A program made the translations under genes and the position numbers. A DNA stretch of 64,000 nucleotides, taken from the NCBI GenBank assembly GCA_031213475.1, contig JARUPZ010000037.1, forward strand, positions 1,240,001 through 1,304,000, in the 5' to 3' direction. Below are positions 45,401-57,499 of the stretch, piece after piece (the first letter of the stretch is position 1; each line of letters begins with the position of its first letter). Source of the stretch: Nereocystis luetkeana (taxonomy: Eukaryota; Sar; Phaeophyceae; Laminariales; Laminariaceae). The notes under the pieces were generated by a model. That model made no database searches, was not told the DNA's origin, and saw only the letters and a list, made by a program, of their open reading frames with translations.

Positions 45401-48340
45401 GTTTACGCCACCCCCCCAGCACGAACAGTGTCCACTGATGTGACATTTTCGTGCTAAAACAACACATGAGTCCTCAAACGTCATTCATCCACAACCACTT
45501 CCAGATCGTACCCCTTGCATGACGGTTTTCGTGGAAGTAGTTGTAGAAAGGTGGTGACAAACACCCCCCAGAACGGAAACTGCCTACCGCCTATGGCATT
45601 ACAATCATACCTCTAGATTCGTTCCTTCAACACTGGGCCACCATACTTCGGAGCGTCGAATAGCAGGGTGTCCTGTTAGGTTGAGCAGATCATACCAAAG
45701 CTTGTCACGTTCCATCTCGGTCATGGGTCTCACAAATGTGTACCTGTGGGTGGTGTAGCGACTTGCACATGCACTCGCCCCTTTGGACATCTGGGCATTT
45801 AAACGTTATCATACCTGGTATAATCCTCATGCACGTCTTATGAGACGTACAAGTATCTGTATAATAACTAGATCTGAATGAACAATCCCCAAAGCCTATA
45901 TATTATCACGAAAACGTTTAGCGAAACCGTATGGTCGATATCCTACTGATATTGGGTTCAGGAGCCTGGTCGATCGTGATAGATGCTTAGCCGAGTTGAA
46001 CTATACCCCTCTCGTAGCAGGGTTCTGTGTCTGGCTTGCCTCCCATTCAACTGTCACTGTTATTGTGCCATCGTTGCGGTCAAAGTTATGGTCACCTGGA
46101 TTACACTATGATGGCCACATTTGTTTCCAACATTAGTCATGCAATTCAGCATTTCTACAACCGTTCTTCTCCGATCAGGGGGATCACCCGATACTCGGAT
46201 ACGGACGACAAAAGAGTGATGCGTGGTACGCTCAACAACTACACGCTCGTGTTCGCAAACTAATAAAACCTTTGGTTTGGACATTGGGCATATGTGGCCT
46301 TTATACTTGCCCTCCCATTGCGGGGACGAAACACTTAGGTACATGTACAGCAGTGCAGTACTCCAACGATTAAGATGCCCAGTCGTCATTGGGGAACCGT
46401 GTCAGATACTTCAACAGAGTCAAGCTCGGTTGACTCTCCGTTCACCGCGTCAGCGACTAAGGCGGCGCATGCGTATGCGTGCTGGGGAGGGGCTTTGTTT
46501 TTCTATCGGAAAATACCAGGTTTTGTCTCCTCAATTCGATTGGCATTGTGTATTTTGTATCCTCCGCTTCGGATGAATGTATTTGTTCTGGAAGAGCAGT
46601 CACACTTGCTACAGGCAAATCGTTCCGGATAGAAGAAGCTCACGCTCCGGGGTCATTTCGGCACGATGTAACAATCGCCTGTTTTCACGCCAAGGTTTGG
46701 TTTACTTTCCAGAGTCCTACAGTAGCCCGCGCTGTTCTCTATGCTGAGTGTATATGCCACGCTCGAAACTCTGCCCCAGTTCATGCCCAGACTGACCAAT
46801 GTACCACGCAGCCTGTGGCCCGTGTTGGTGAGCCATTGTGACGACGGCTGTCCTGAATACGTAGTGTATGATTCGCTATTTCAGCACTATCGTGTTTATC
46901 AACACCGCAAGTGCAATCTAGCGCTGTAGATATATTTTCTTCGTCCCTTTGTTTTAGCTTCGGGCGTACATATAATAGTACAGCATGGATACGTTCGTGG
47001 TGCCATTTAGTTGCAATTGATACGGGATGGTATCCCATATCGGGTATCTCGTTAGTACCGTGTCTCTTACGTATTGGTACTGTACTGTTTCGTACCAGTA
47101 CTTGTTTGTTTTCTCCTACCGAGATGCATTTTAGTTACAGCCTGTTTCGTAGCCGGAGTTTAATGTGTCTATTAAGAGTGTGAGAACATCATTATACCCC
47201 ACACTCACAGAACCCAGTCTTGACATAATGCTTACATACAGCAGTATGGGGCCTAAATGACGCGAGTTAGTTACAGCAGTGTCTTCTTCGAACCAACCCG
47301 ATCATGAAACCGCTTGACGTCCACCAACCATGCCATGTTTCTTCGTACGCGTTTGTCGATTGTTCATATTTGAGATTATTACTTCGTAGTTATGTATGTA
47401 CGATACAGACATATTTTTTATTTCCATCCCATTTGTTCTCTTCGCCCTTTTTTCTCTATCCTTCTTACGTATATACATCCGGGGTCACAAAGCAGGCTCT
47501 TTGATCCCCTTCCAGCATGCGGTCTGTGCCTTGGATTTATATTGCGAGAAGAGTTCAGTCCTTCGTTGCACCTATATACTCTCGTTAGGCGGTCTCAAAA
47601 AATTGATTTGATTCCTTACATTTTGTTGTATATATTGCGGAAATCACCGCCTCACCCATCGTGAGATTCGAGCTCCAACTTTAACGCTGAAAACAGAGGC
47701 GATACACAAGACCACAGGGGGGCTTTTGATGAAAGGAATAGGAACCAATGCTAACCATGATCAAAACCAACGAAACCATCTCTGAGACCCTATTAGATCT
47801 GATATTTGAGTTTGTGTGCTGTTGACATTATTCCATGGAAACGACTGCAGGTAAGAATGCTTTTAACCGAATCTTCGGCCATAGACTGGTGAGGACTGCA
47901 GTATCGTAGCTCATACTTCCGCAGCGTACGAGTACGAGGGGATTACAAGTATACGGCGTATATCTGCTAATAGTAAACTGGGGCTGTGTGATGTGATACC
48001 AGCTCGGTATGCTGAAGATACTATATTTTACCGTAGTATGTGAATGATGAAGAGAATACATACTTTCCCGAAGTCGGGATGAATAAGGTAATGCGACCGA
48101 CCGTGTGTGTACTGCTTGTACTCTTTACGAGTCTTGTTTGTGTGTTCTTCACCTTAAACCGTTCTTGCTACCGGTCGACATCCAGCACAACCAGTGTCCG
48201 TGCTGATTCTTTAATCCTAAAGACACAGACTTGCTGTGGTCACAAACTACGCCACGGATATGCTACAAACCAGTACACTGTTACGTACAGCAGTACATGT
48301 ACCAGGTATGTATGCAGTACGCACAGCAGTAGTATTGAGA
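45401..48340 (+). repeat. Family A copy 4
   Basis: Direct counterpart of 31165-33340, then extended to 48340 with the block seen at 12640-12900 in copy 1 (GCTCGGTATGCTGAAGATAC, GTCGGGATGAATAA, TCGACATCCAGCACAACCAG). It therefore bridges the two halves of the family. Scar motifs are at 45812-45820 and 48300-48308. At 47085 it reads TACCAGTA where copy 3 has TACCTGGTA. No protein is recognised. Confidence 0.85.
47410..47720 (-). mobile_element. SINE-like element, second subfamily, inside family A copy 4
   Basis: The body shares ATCCGGGGTCACAAAGCAGG and GCGAGAAGA with the SINE copies at the left of the window. On the minus strand a weak B box (AGCTCGAATCTC, around 47670) is preceded by a possible A box about 40 bp upstream. 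There is no clear A tail. It is diverged, with different middle sequence, so it is a separate subfamily or an older relative. Confidence 0.5.
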
Positions 48341-48479
48341 CCCCATGAACACATTTCTTTATACCCAACTATCTACATCAGTACTGGGTTGTCCATTCTG
48401 TTTTCTTAGAATTGGCAGACGCTCGTGATGTGCGAAGAAACTATTTATAATGAGTAGCGCTGTTTCCTATGGCAACGTA

Positions 48480-51204
48480 CCGGGTCAGAAGACCATACGG
48501 GGGAAAACCAGTGAAATGCCCACGTACGGAGTGAGAATACCATAAAAACAGGTAAAACAAGTGATATTCCTACGTATCGGGGAGTATTTCAAGAAGACCA
48601 TAACACCAACTATTCCATGTGATGACACACAATATTTGTCGTGTAAAGTTCTCAGTTTCAAGGTAGCTTTCATAGAGTGATTTCACCCCAATAATAACCG
48701 GCCTTGCTAGGCACAGCTGAACGGCTTCACAGCAGTACTTCATGCCAGGACACTACGAGTAGCGGTGTGATACGTTGCTGAGGTAATAAGGGGCACTAAT
48801 ACCGTACATGTGTAGGGACAAAGGTAAAGGTATCCACTAGGAATGGTAGGCCCAAGGATACAGAGAGATCTTGCCGTACGTACCATGAACAGTTAGTTCT
48901 ATTGGAAGTACTGATATTGATATTAATAGTGTGAATATATGCATCCTTCACCTATGTTGTCTTCAACTTCCTTTCTCTGTTCTACCCAGCTTCATCAGTA
49001 TACCCCGTATGAATACCATATACATATATGTGGTGTGTGGTATATCCTGATATGTGTTTTTTCATGACTCGTTACAGCAGTAAAACCTTTTAGAACCGCA
49101 GTCCCGGTTTGGGGACAAACCAGTCAAATAATAAGTAATTTGTCCTTAAACCGGGACTGCAGTCCTAAAGCGATTAAGAAAGAGACAGACCCAAGGGTCC
49201 CTCGGGATTTTTTGTCTTACCATACGGCCTACAGTTTTACAGTATTATAGATACCAAATATACGTCCTCCGTTCATGCTGTAAAAAGCATACATATTGCG
49301 ACCCACCCCCCCTGTATTCATATTTGTGTACGTATCAATAAATCGACCCTGTTCGGGGAATAAATAAACAAAACTTCCAGGGTACAGCAGCAGCAGAATA
49401 TGAGTCCCTGTCTTTTTTCCAAATTACACCTTGGACTATCATTGATATTATTAATAGTCGTGTATGCTAATGCCGGTCCTCAGGGTCATTCTTATCGGAG
49501 AGTACAATCTTTTCATATTTTTGAGAATCGTGTGAGTATATATAAATTACTGATAGCATTATTTATAGAGACGAAGATACGCCTTTTCTGTGTGATTTCC
49601 GAGTTGAGGCGCCTTCGCTACAGGCAGCTAAGTGTTTGGGGCGCGGTACGTTATCCGCAACTACGTACAGCTTCAAACTTAGTACCCTCTACGGGAGGCA
49701 CTCATCCCGCGACGAGGTTAAAAAGTACTCCATACTGTTTCGATACCAGCCGCGAGATATTCTCCAACAACAGCAGTTACATGTGACCTGTGACAACGAA
49801 AGTACTGACTTTCGATCAGGTTGGGCTGACTGATAGAGTCGTACACCTATTGCCATGCATGTAAGTCTAAATGAATACCTGGTACCTTGGTACAGCAGAA
49901 CCATCACGATTTACTACTCAGATTCCATGCCTTTCCAAACACCACGGGCAGCTCGTCACTGGCATGCGCGAATTTTCAAGCGCTGTGTGACTTGAATTTT
50001 AAGTCAATCAGGGTGACAAAGCCTACCCCCCCCATTTGTTTCGCTCGAGGAATACCGTACAGCAAGAAAAATATCAGTAATTTCCACTGTGGATATGACT
50101 TTAGAACAAAGAGACGAATCAATCCCACGGTTGTGTTTCACCCGCTCCATACCTGTTGGTCTGGTACTGATCATGATGGGCTGCATCGTGTATCTGCCAA
50201 CACCCCGAACCCTTCGGACACAGCGAGCCACACCTCCCTCTGTTGTGTGCAAGCTCATCATCGCCCAGCTGAAACTATCTTACCCCGTGTGACCCGTGCC
50301 CCACAAGGCCTTGCGTAGCCGATCTTCACCTGCTCCGATTTCCCTTCTGCTTTCCTCTGATTTTCGGCGTTCAGTCCTTCAAAGGTCGTACCTGGTACTC
50401 GAGCACAACGCTCGATTGGTATGCAACACGGACAGTGGTGCGTGCGACCGGAGACATCGAAGAGGGTCAAACGTGCATCGGACTTTCCATTTGGTGTGCA
50501 TACGCTCATTTCGTCGTGTCGTAGTCTTACTATTAATAGTGGCACACATATGTACGACTAATGATGTAGTTGAAGCATCGCGGCAAGAAGGCTCGTTAGT
50601 CACCAAAATTTACGTGATTTTCTTGAAAGTGTTGTCGAGGGAGGGGTTCATCGTTCTAGGTTATCTACGCCCAAACGGCGTAGCGCTCAACATTGTTAGT
50701 TTCCGTTATCACCTGACCGAGCAACGATGCACGAGAGCATGCGTGTATTAGTACGTACGGCACCTTTGGCTTGTATCGACACCTGTCGGTTGCATTTGGT
50801 GTTGAAGACATTATGTGGTCAATAGCATGCAGTCATTTATTCACGAGCAACAGGGGCAAAAGGAGCACGAGCAACGAATATGCCTGCATGCATTAACCAG
50901 ACAAGTATCTTCAAAGCCTCACGAAACAGACAGGCAGAGCACCATCGGCAGCGTGAATACATAACAGCATATTGCACGAATCACTATCATACAAGGCAGG
51001 CAGCAACAAAAACATTGTGCATGTATGAATATACCGAGTATCCCATAAAATGTTATGCAAGATAGGACATGGGATTGATTATACAAAGAACACGATCACA
51101 TCACATCACAGCAGTTTTGCAAACATTCCCATCGCCTGCACACGTTTTGCGAACACTCCGATCATCTGCAATGCACTGCGATCGGCCTGGGTTCATCATG
51201 TTAC
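48480..51204 (-). repeat. Family D copy 3 (inverted)
   Basis: Reverse complement of element D at 22806-25110, but with blocks missing and added: it contains a GGTTTGGGGACAAACCAG to TTAAACCGGGACTGCAGTCC stretch (49100-49165) not seen in copy 2. Its right edge joins T4 exactly as the left end of D copy 2 joins its inverted T. Its left edge lacks T and reads as at 15770 (CCGGGTCAGAAGACC, reverse). It has an empty TA site at 49230-49231 and scar motifs at 49876-49884 and 50389-50397. Confidence 0.8.
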
Positions 51205-51337
51205 AGCAGGGTACAACTCTCAGACGCTATAAAGGACCCGCGCTCGTTAGATCTCTGAGGCTGACTCACCTGCTGGTTGGGAGTTCGAGAAGTGCCTTCG
51301 TGCAGTAATGATCGGGTCACGCAGAGAGTGGATCAAT
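51205..51337 (+). repeat. Repeat T4
   Basis: TTACAGCAGGGTACAACTCT, AAGGACCCGCGCTCGTTAGA, CTCACCTGCTGGTTGGGAGT and ATCGGGTCACGCAGAGAGTG, then GATCAAT, where element F cuts in. The sequence resumes at 54288 with AATGCAATGCAG. Confidence 0.9.
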
Positions 51338-51457
51338 AGACCTATATAAAACTCAGAAAAAAGGCGAAATTTGGGGTTTAGAGCCAAATTATGTGCCTAT
51401 CGAGTTTTATACCAACGGCGGGACATGGCGATATTTTCGCGATACGTGGTCCGCAAC

Positions 51458-51504
51458 ACACAAATATATGCTTGGGGTATAATACCCCAAGCATATATTT
51501 GTGT
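51458..51504. repeat. Perfect 23-bp palindrome with 1-base loop
   Basis: 51458-51480 (starting ACACAAATATATGCTTGGGG) is exactly reverse-complementary to 51482-51504, with a single A between. It would form a tight hairpin in RNA or a cruciform in DNA. Confidence 0.95.
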
Positions 51505-51957
51505 TCTCTTTTTTAATTGGAAGAGCTGAATCTGTCAGACAAGATTGGACACACCGCAGACCCAGCCTGTCTCCTGTACTCGGCCATCCGATCATCACGA
51601 CATCATGACGCCACCATGAACAACAACAGCAGCAGTGGACGCGACGACTTGGTTGAATGGAGGAATCGCTTGGCAGCCACATCATGTCGGGGCCATCGCT
51701 GATGGTATGGGCTCTGTCGTGAGCTCTACTCACAACAACAGCAGGTGATTTCAAAAGTGTAAACGAGTACTCGTACAGACGGCCCCTGCGCGCGCAAAAC
51801 TCACTGTTGTTGTCAAGGCATACGAGTACAACACGAGAAGTTGTATACAACGATGAAAGGTCCCAACTGGCAAGCCGATGCACCGTTGCTCAGGCGAGCT
51901 CTGGGACGATGAAATGGTAGCGTACTCGAGGTTGTCGACTTCGTATACACCTGGTAG

Positions 51958-53212
51958 TTGTTTTTGTTGTTGTTGTTCTCATGTTAACTCTCTGACGAAG
52001 GAGTCCGTGGTCACACGAAGGTGCTGGAGCCCTAGGAAGATCCGAAAAACAAAAAAAAAAAACGAAAATTCGTCTGCCTCAAAATACACGAGACGAAAAA
52101 AGCGCACACCAGATAAAACCAATGTGCAAAACTGAACTAACATGGCCGCGGGTATATCCTCTCAACTATGACATAGAAGAGTACCCCCGTTCCCACCACT
52201 AACCAACTCGTGGCTGCTGACTACAGCGGATGCTGTCTGAAGTGCTGCTTGCACCGTACGAAACGCACGGTAGTCGTGAAAACGAAAGAGGAACACACCT
52301 GCCTGCTATCTGGAGTGCTGTGAGAGTGAAGACTCACGGATATGCAGTGAAAAAAGGAGCAATCGAACCTTACTACCACACGAATATCAACGATCGCCAT
52401 CTTATCCTGGACTGTCTGACACAAAAGGTGCAGCACAGTTATGATACCACGTCCCTGATAATTGCGTAGGTTATTCCCCATGAAGGGTATATAACTCGTT
52501 AAACTACAAAGACCAGTGACGACGTTTATAGCAAGTACCGGTAGATACTATTCTGCCTCGTGAAAAACAATACCAGGAAAAAACAAACTATGACTGTTCT
52601 CTCGTGATGATAGTGTGCGCGCAGATTATGGGTCTCCATGCACCGTCTTCCTGCCGCTCTTCATGGCCGCATCATCGCCTTGGCCCAATCCACCCGCTCT
52701 TTTGCGCGTGCACTCGTTGATATTCCCTTCCAGTCGTTTCCCTTTCTCCGTCATCCTGAAAAACAAAATGCTCCTCGCACTTGCGGTTCTGATCTGGAAA
52801 ATAAAAATTCTCGCGCAGGGGGAGGTCAATCCGTCTCTTCCCCGCACGTCGACGCTCAGTCTCCCTCCTGCCTCGTCGTCGAATCCAGCCTCCTACCGAC
52901 GCAATAGACTGTGCCGTAGTGTAGCCTGTGGTGGCGCCTGCCTCCGCGCACGGACACCCCGATTGAGCATTGCTGCTCTGCCGCAGCTGCCTAAAAAAGA
53001 CGCGCGATCGTAGGTCTCCGTGCCTGACGTACCACGTACGACCCAACTCTACTGCCGCCTGAGCCTCGCGGCCACAGGCAGCAGCAAGAAGGTATCACTC
53101 CTTGAGGGTGAGTCCGGCCTTACACCCGCCAGAAAGACCTACCCCACTCGCTATTAGCCTGATAGGGCATGCCTCGCAGCATTCCTTGCCGAGGCAGCGA
53201 GGGGAACGGAAG
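51958..53212 (-). repeat. 1.26-kb segment, inverted mate of 3195-4451
   Basis: Reverse complement of 3195-4451 over its full length, from TTGTTGTTGTTCTCATG to GAGGCAGCGAGGGGAACGGA. Peptides such as the 70-residue one at 52221-52481 (minus) match the other copy closely. It lies inside element F. Confidence 0.85.
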
Positions 53213-53294
53213 AGAGTGGGCTAGGTTGGCGTCGTGTTTGGGGAGCTTTCTGCTCGCTCTCGGACTCAAAAAAGTCCGTATACTAATTCCAAGT

Positions 53295-53500
53295 AGTACG
53301 CCTCTTTTCTTTTTTTTCAAGGAGAATATCTCGTGCTCGTCGTACGATCGTACGGCAGTAGCTGGTTCCTGTGTTGTTTCTACGTGGTACAGCAGCAGTA
53401 CGCCTCTTTTCTTTTTTTTCAAGGAGAATATCTCGTGCTCGTCGTACGATCGTACGGCAGTAGCGGTTTTCTGTGTTGTTTCTACGTGGTACATCAGCAG
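53295..53500. repeat. 103-bp tandem duplication
   Basis: Two units with AGTACGCCTCTTTTC, AAGGAGAATATCTCGTGCTC, GTCGTACGATCGTACGGCAG and TTTCTACGTGGTACA, differing at a few bases. TCGTACGATCGTACG is itself palindromic. Confidence 0.95.
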
Positions 53501-54287
53501 TACGAGTAGACTATACCACGAGGTGCCTGTTATGCTCTTTCGTATAATCCGTACCACGGAATCATTGCAGCTGCCGTCGCAAATATGTTGTTGGGGGGGG
53601 GATGCGTGACACCAGGTGTCTTGTCCTCGGCGTTGTCGTATCAAGTGCTCTGATACAAGTAATGCACTGGTGTACGAGTACTGTTGTGGACACCTCGCAA
53701 GCGTGCCTGTTGTATTTTATGTACAAGACGGAAGCTGGTATTTGGCAGATACCTACTCGCGAGCCGACGAGGTTAGTAACACGTACGTAACGCCGTTTGG
53801 AGGCTTCATCGTTCCCAAGAGGTAGGTGTTTACCTCGTGAGAGTGGTGGTATATACCTACGACTCTGCTGTGTGAGCCTATTTTTTGTTGTTGCTTTCGG
53901 GCTGCTGTACGTACTGAATCCAACACAACGGATCCCGATACCATCCTCAGGCTCATCGACGAAAGGGGTTTGCTTCCACTATCGCGGCCGTTTGGAGCAG
54001 AGCCAAGCGGGAGAACCGACGGAGCCGGCGAACGATATCTCGAGCATAACTCCAGGATGAGGAGCGGGGCCCGTGTCGAGGCCAATTACTACCCAGACAA
54101 CGTCTCCGACGGCTACCACCACTACAATCAGACTCTTTCAACTACAGACGAGTTTTATATCACGTGCTTCTGGCAAAAAAGGCGATTTCGAGTTTTATAT
54201 CGAGGGATTTGGGCGTACGCAAATCGCGATATTGAATTCGACGCAAAGAGTCGAAATATCACCATCCGTTGAGTTTTATATATGTCT

Positions 54288-54715
54288 AATGCAATGCAGT
54301 AGTTGCAAGCAGCCAGGTTGAGCAATGGAACAGGAACCACAGACACGATGACGGGCACGACGGGCAAGGCAGGGCTCAAGGGGCTGGGGATCGATAGGAC
54401 AGGTATCACAGATCACTTGGCTTTGACTTTCTTTCTTCACTTGGTGGCGTTTAGTAAACACCGGGCTGTTCCGTGACCTCGTTACTGATTTTTACACGGA
54501 ACTGAAAGCGTTCCCACACCGGGGATACTCCCTGCCCCTATAAGATCCGCCCAGAGGATGCTAACCAAAGCTTGCCCCCTGCCTATCGAATAGACCCGAC
54601 GCGTGACACTGATCAGGACAGTTGTCTCCCGCCGTATTATCCTCCCAACAGCGCTGGTCAAGACAGTCACAGCGCCATGAACCTCCTACCCTGGCGCCAC
54701 TCGCCGTAACACAAT
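54288..54715 (+). repeat. Repeat E4
   Basis: Continues the T4 sequence interrupted by F: AATGCAATGCAGTAGTTGCA, AGGGCTCAAGGGGCTGGGGA, ATCACTTGGCTTTGACTTTC, GATGCTAACCAAAGCTTGCC, ending CGCCGTAACACAA. Confidence 0.9.
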
Positions 54716-54929
54716 ATAGCTGTACCACTCGAGCGAGTCAACCATCCTAGTCGACGCGAAGTAAGATAGCATAAGTTAATTCTTAGAAGAAAGAAAGACA
54801 AAACAAAACAAAAGAGTGTCTGCAAAGTTTCCCAGCAACAAGGACGCAACATCCGTTATAACCCAATATCCACATCTCTACAGGAAACCCGGGGATGTCC
54901 CCCGGATGTCCCCTGACGACCACAGTGAC
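54716..54929 (+). repeat. Repeat I, copy 1
   Basis: Direct repeat of 61093-61315: TAGCTGTACCACTCGAGCGA, GTCGACGCGAAGTAAGA, TTTCCCAGCAACAAGGACGC and GATGTCCCCCGGATGTCCCC. No coding signal. Confidence 0.8.
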
Positions 54930-57120
54930 CTCAATAATCTCCAGACTATTATCCCCTGATTTCTACTTAGTTTTTTCAATAGTTTCTTCATCCCATTATT
55001 ATTGATGTTCGCCCTTACTTTTTGCTCCCTTCTGCGATGCGTCGTATATGACCTATAGATCCGCGGTCGCGCATAGACCAAGCTCTTCTCCCCCCCCCTA
55101 CCCCACTACTATTGTCGATAATTTTAAAAAAGAACACTGTCTGGTGTGCATTACTATTGCCTGCAGTGCAGCAGCAAAGATACACTATAACTGGGGGTGT
55201 GTTATTTCTTTGATGCCTTTTCTGTCTGTGTATTCTGTTTTGGACGGAGAATGTAACCCTGTTTCTAGTATTACTGCAGTCCCGTTTTGGGGGCAAACCA
55301 TGCACAATAGAAGAACTAGCAAACTTTGTGTGTTTCGTAGTGTATTTTTTTCTTTTGGTGTGTTGGTGCTCTGTCTGACATTTATCACATACGTTTAAGA
55401 GGTGAGGGCTTTGCTTCGTTCGATGCTCAAGTATTCATCCGATTGGATAAGACGACTGTTCTGTTGTAACCTGCCAGACTACGCCCGCTTATTTTTCTGG
55501 GGCTTTAGCTGTCGGTGTTTCCTTTCCAACGAAAGTACTGCTGCTTGCTGCGTTTTGATCGATAGGTTATCTTTTTGTCACTATTGCTGAAGAGCTCTTT
55601 GGAAAATCATACCAGTACCTTTTTAGTTTTCTTTAGCTTTATTGACGCAGAGAGTAGATTAGCCTGCATTATCTGTCGTGGGTTGCACGGGACGAGAAAA
55701 TCTCATACCTTCCCCTTGAACGGCTTTCGCCTTCTTCGATTTTGGTTGTCGATGTTGATGGAGGGTTTCTCTTTGTTGTCGTTATAGCTGAAGAGCGTTC
55801 TTGGTTGGGTTTTCGGGGACAGACACTGAAAAATCATATATATCTATTAATTATATATAGCCAGCCTGATGCCCATGTTTCAACTTTATCATAGTATCGC
55901 CTCCCTATTACCAACTTGTTTCAAAAATATATACCTCACGTACTCAAAACTGTTTTGAGTCCTCCATGCACCAACGTAAAAAAATGTATCTCACATACTC
56001 CGAAATCACCTTTTGCCTACTGCATTCGTTCAACGTTCCAAGATTTTGTCCTTTGCGACGTCATCTTCGAAAAATGCATGTGTTCCTGCCCTCCTGCGCT
56101 TTGAGCATTCGGTCCTTGTCATCTACCGCCGCTTCACCCGAAGTCCATCGAACTAAAAGTATTGCGAGCTACAGAGGGGTTCACGCAATCCTCTCTGTCG
56201 TCTTTTGTACACTAAATACGCCGCGCTGTGGATTACAGTAGTACCTTCCTCTATAAGCTCTGCAACAACACCCAATTTCCAAATCATCCTCCTCATCTCT
56301 TTCTACCGCAGCACACTGCTGTACTCAATCGTGCAGCTTGACACGAGAAGGTACCAGGTATCTGTTTGTCCCGCCGCGTTGTTGGTCGAGATTGTAATTT
56401 ACCGTTGCAGGCTACGGTTCAAAAACCGGCCGCAATTTTTATTATTTAACCAACCGACACCTCCCGTATAGAGAGGATGAGGAGCGACGCTCGCTACACC
56501 GCGTTGTTGGTGGCCCGTGGCGATGATATTGACGAGTTTCGGCACGAAGACCTTGCCCAGAGCAAAGACAACTCAACTGCGTACAGCAGCGGAAAAGGAA
56601 GAAGCCTGCCTGCAGCGACAGTGGTGAGACAACGAGACAACACAAACCGCCTACACGGTGCGAAAGACGTTGGCTGTCCTAGCAGGAGCGGATGTATGAC
56701 GCGTATGCGCGGTTGGTTTATCATCCTCCATCGGTTCACGTGTGCTCGTGCCGGCTTTGTTTGATCCTCGTCGAGTTTTACGACTCTTGACGCTGCTGCA
56801 GCTCCTCTTCCTCCTGTTGTTTCGCCATCGTATGATGCTGTTGTTGGCCCCCTGCTCGAGCTCCACTACTACTTTAATATCAGTAAGAATCACGATGATC
56901 CAAAACAGCTTTTCACGACAACACTCGCCCTATATCACCTGTGCAGCAGCCGATTCGATGGTTTTTTGGGGGCTGTACCGACATTGCTCGTGGCTCGAAA
57001 GCGTTCGATTTCTCGGTATTTTACTCGATGCTCCGGGTGCACTAAATCCAGGGTGGTCGCGTAGAGGGGGCTCTTTTTCTCCCTCCCCACTCTGCTGTAT
57101 TAGCAAGCATGTATCTATTC
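54930..57120 (-). mobile_element. Element H copy 2, inverted and shortened
   Basis: Reverse complement of 33371-35575. It ends (57035-57120) in the terminal sequence of element H (CACTAAATCCAGGGTGGTCG, CCTCCCCACTCTGCTG). It lacks the part of H that carries the 276-residue ORF. It has a scar motif at 56352-56360, shared with 34141-34149. At 55611 it reads TACCAGTA where copy 1 has TACCTGGTA at 34907-34915. Confidence 0.85.
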
Positions 57121-57499
57121 GCAAGGTTCCTCTTCGGGAGGTGGGTGGCATGAAATCCGGGGGGTGTCGCAAGCTGAAAAGGGAGACGCATGTAAAACCC
57201 TTGCACCTCTTTTTTGAGTGTAAATGATCTCGGAGTGAACTGGGTCATGGGTTACTGATTTATTGCTAAAAGCGAAGCGTAGTAGACTACTGTAGTGCTC
57301 AAAGGAAAGCGTAGGATTCTTGAGGAAATTGACGGGGTTTGTATCATCCAGGAATTCATCGCCTGGGTGGGATTTGTATCATCGATAGATGTGATTCTTG
57401 ATGATCTGAACGCCTTTACTGGGTGGGGTCCGCACGATCTACATGAACTACACACACATGTTAATGGAGCATACATGCGCCGTGATTAGCTGATTAATA
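57121..57499. other. No gene recognised
   Basis: Unassigned flank of element H copy 2. A TTTGTATCATC phrase occurs twice (57340 and 57371). Confidence 0.35.

Larger units (their letters stand above)
51338..54287. mobile_element. Element F, 2950 bp, TIRs and AAT target duplication
   Basis: Comparison with the unbroken T3 shows an insertion between GGATCAAT and AATGCAATGCAG. The ends are AGACCTATATAAAACTCA on the left and, on the reverse strand, AGACATATATAAAACTCA on the right, with AAT repeated at both borders (51335-51337 and 54288-54290). Extra GAGTTTTATA copies lie just inside the ends (51396, 54150, 54190). The interior contains a perfect hairpin, the 1.26-kb segment shared with 3195-4451 and a 103-bp tandem duplication, but no transposase that I recognise. 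A 3-bp duplication suggests a PIF/Harbinger or similar transposase acting in trans. Confidence 0.8.

Noticed and set aside
53120..53644. 174-residue minus-strand ORF with internal repeat
   Set aside because: The peptide repeat is just the 103-bp DNA duplication, and the ORF crosses the border of the 1.26-kb module.
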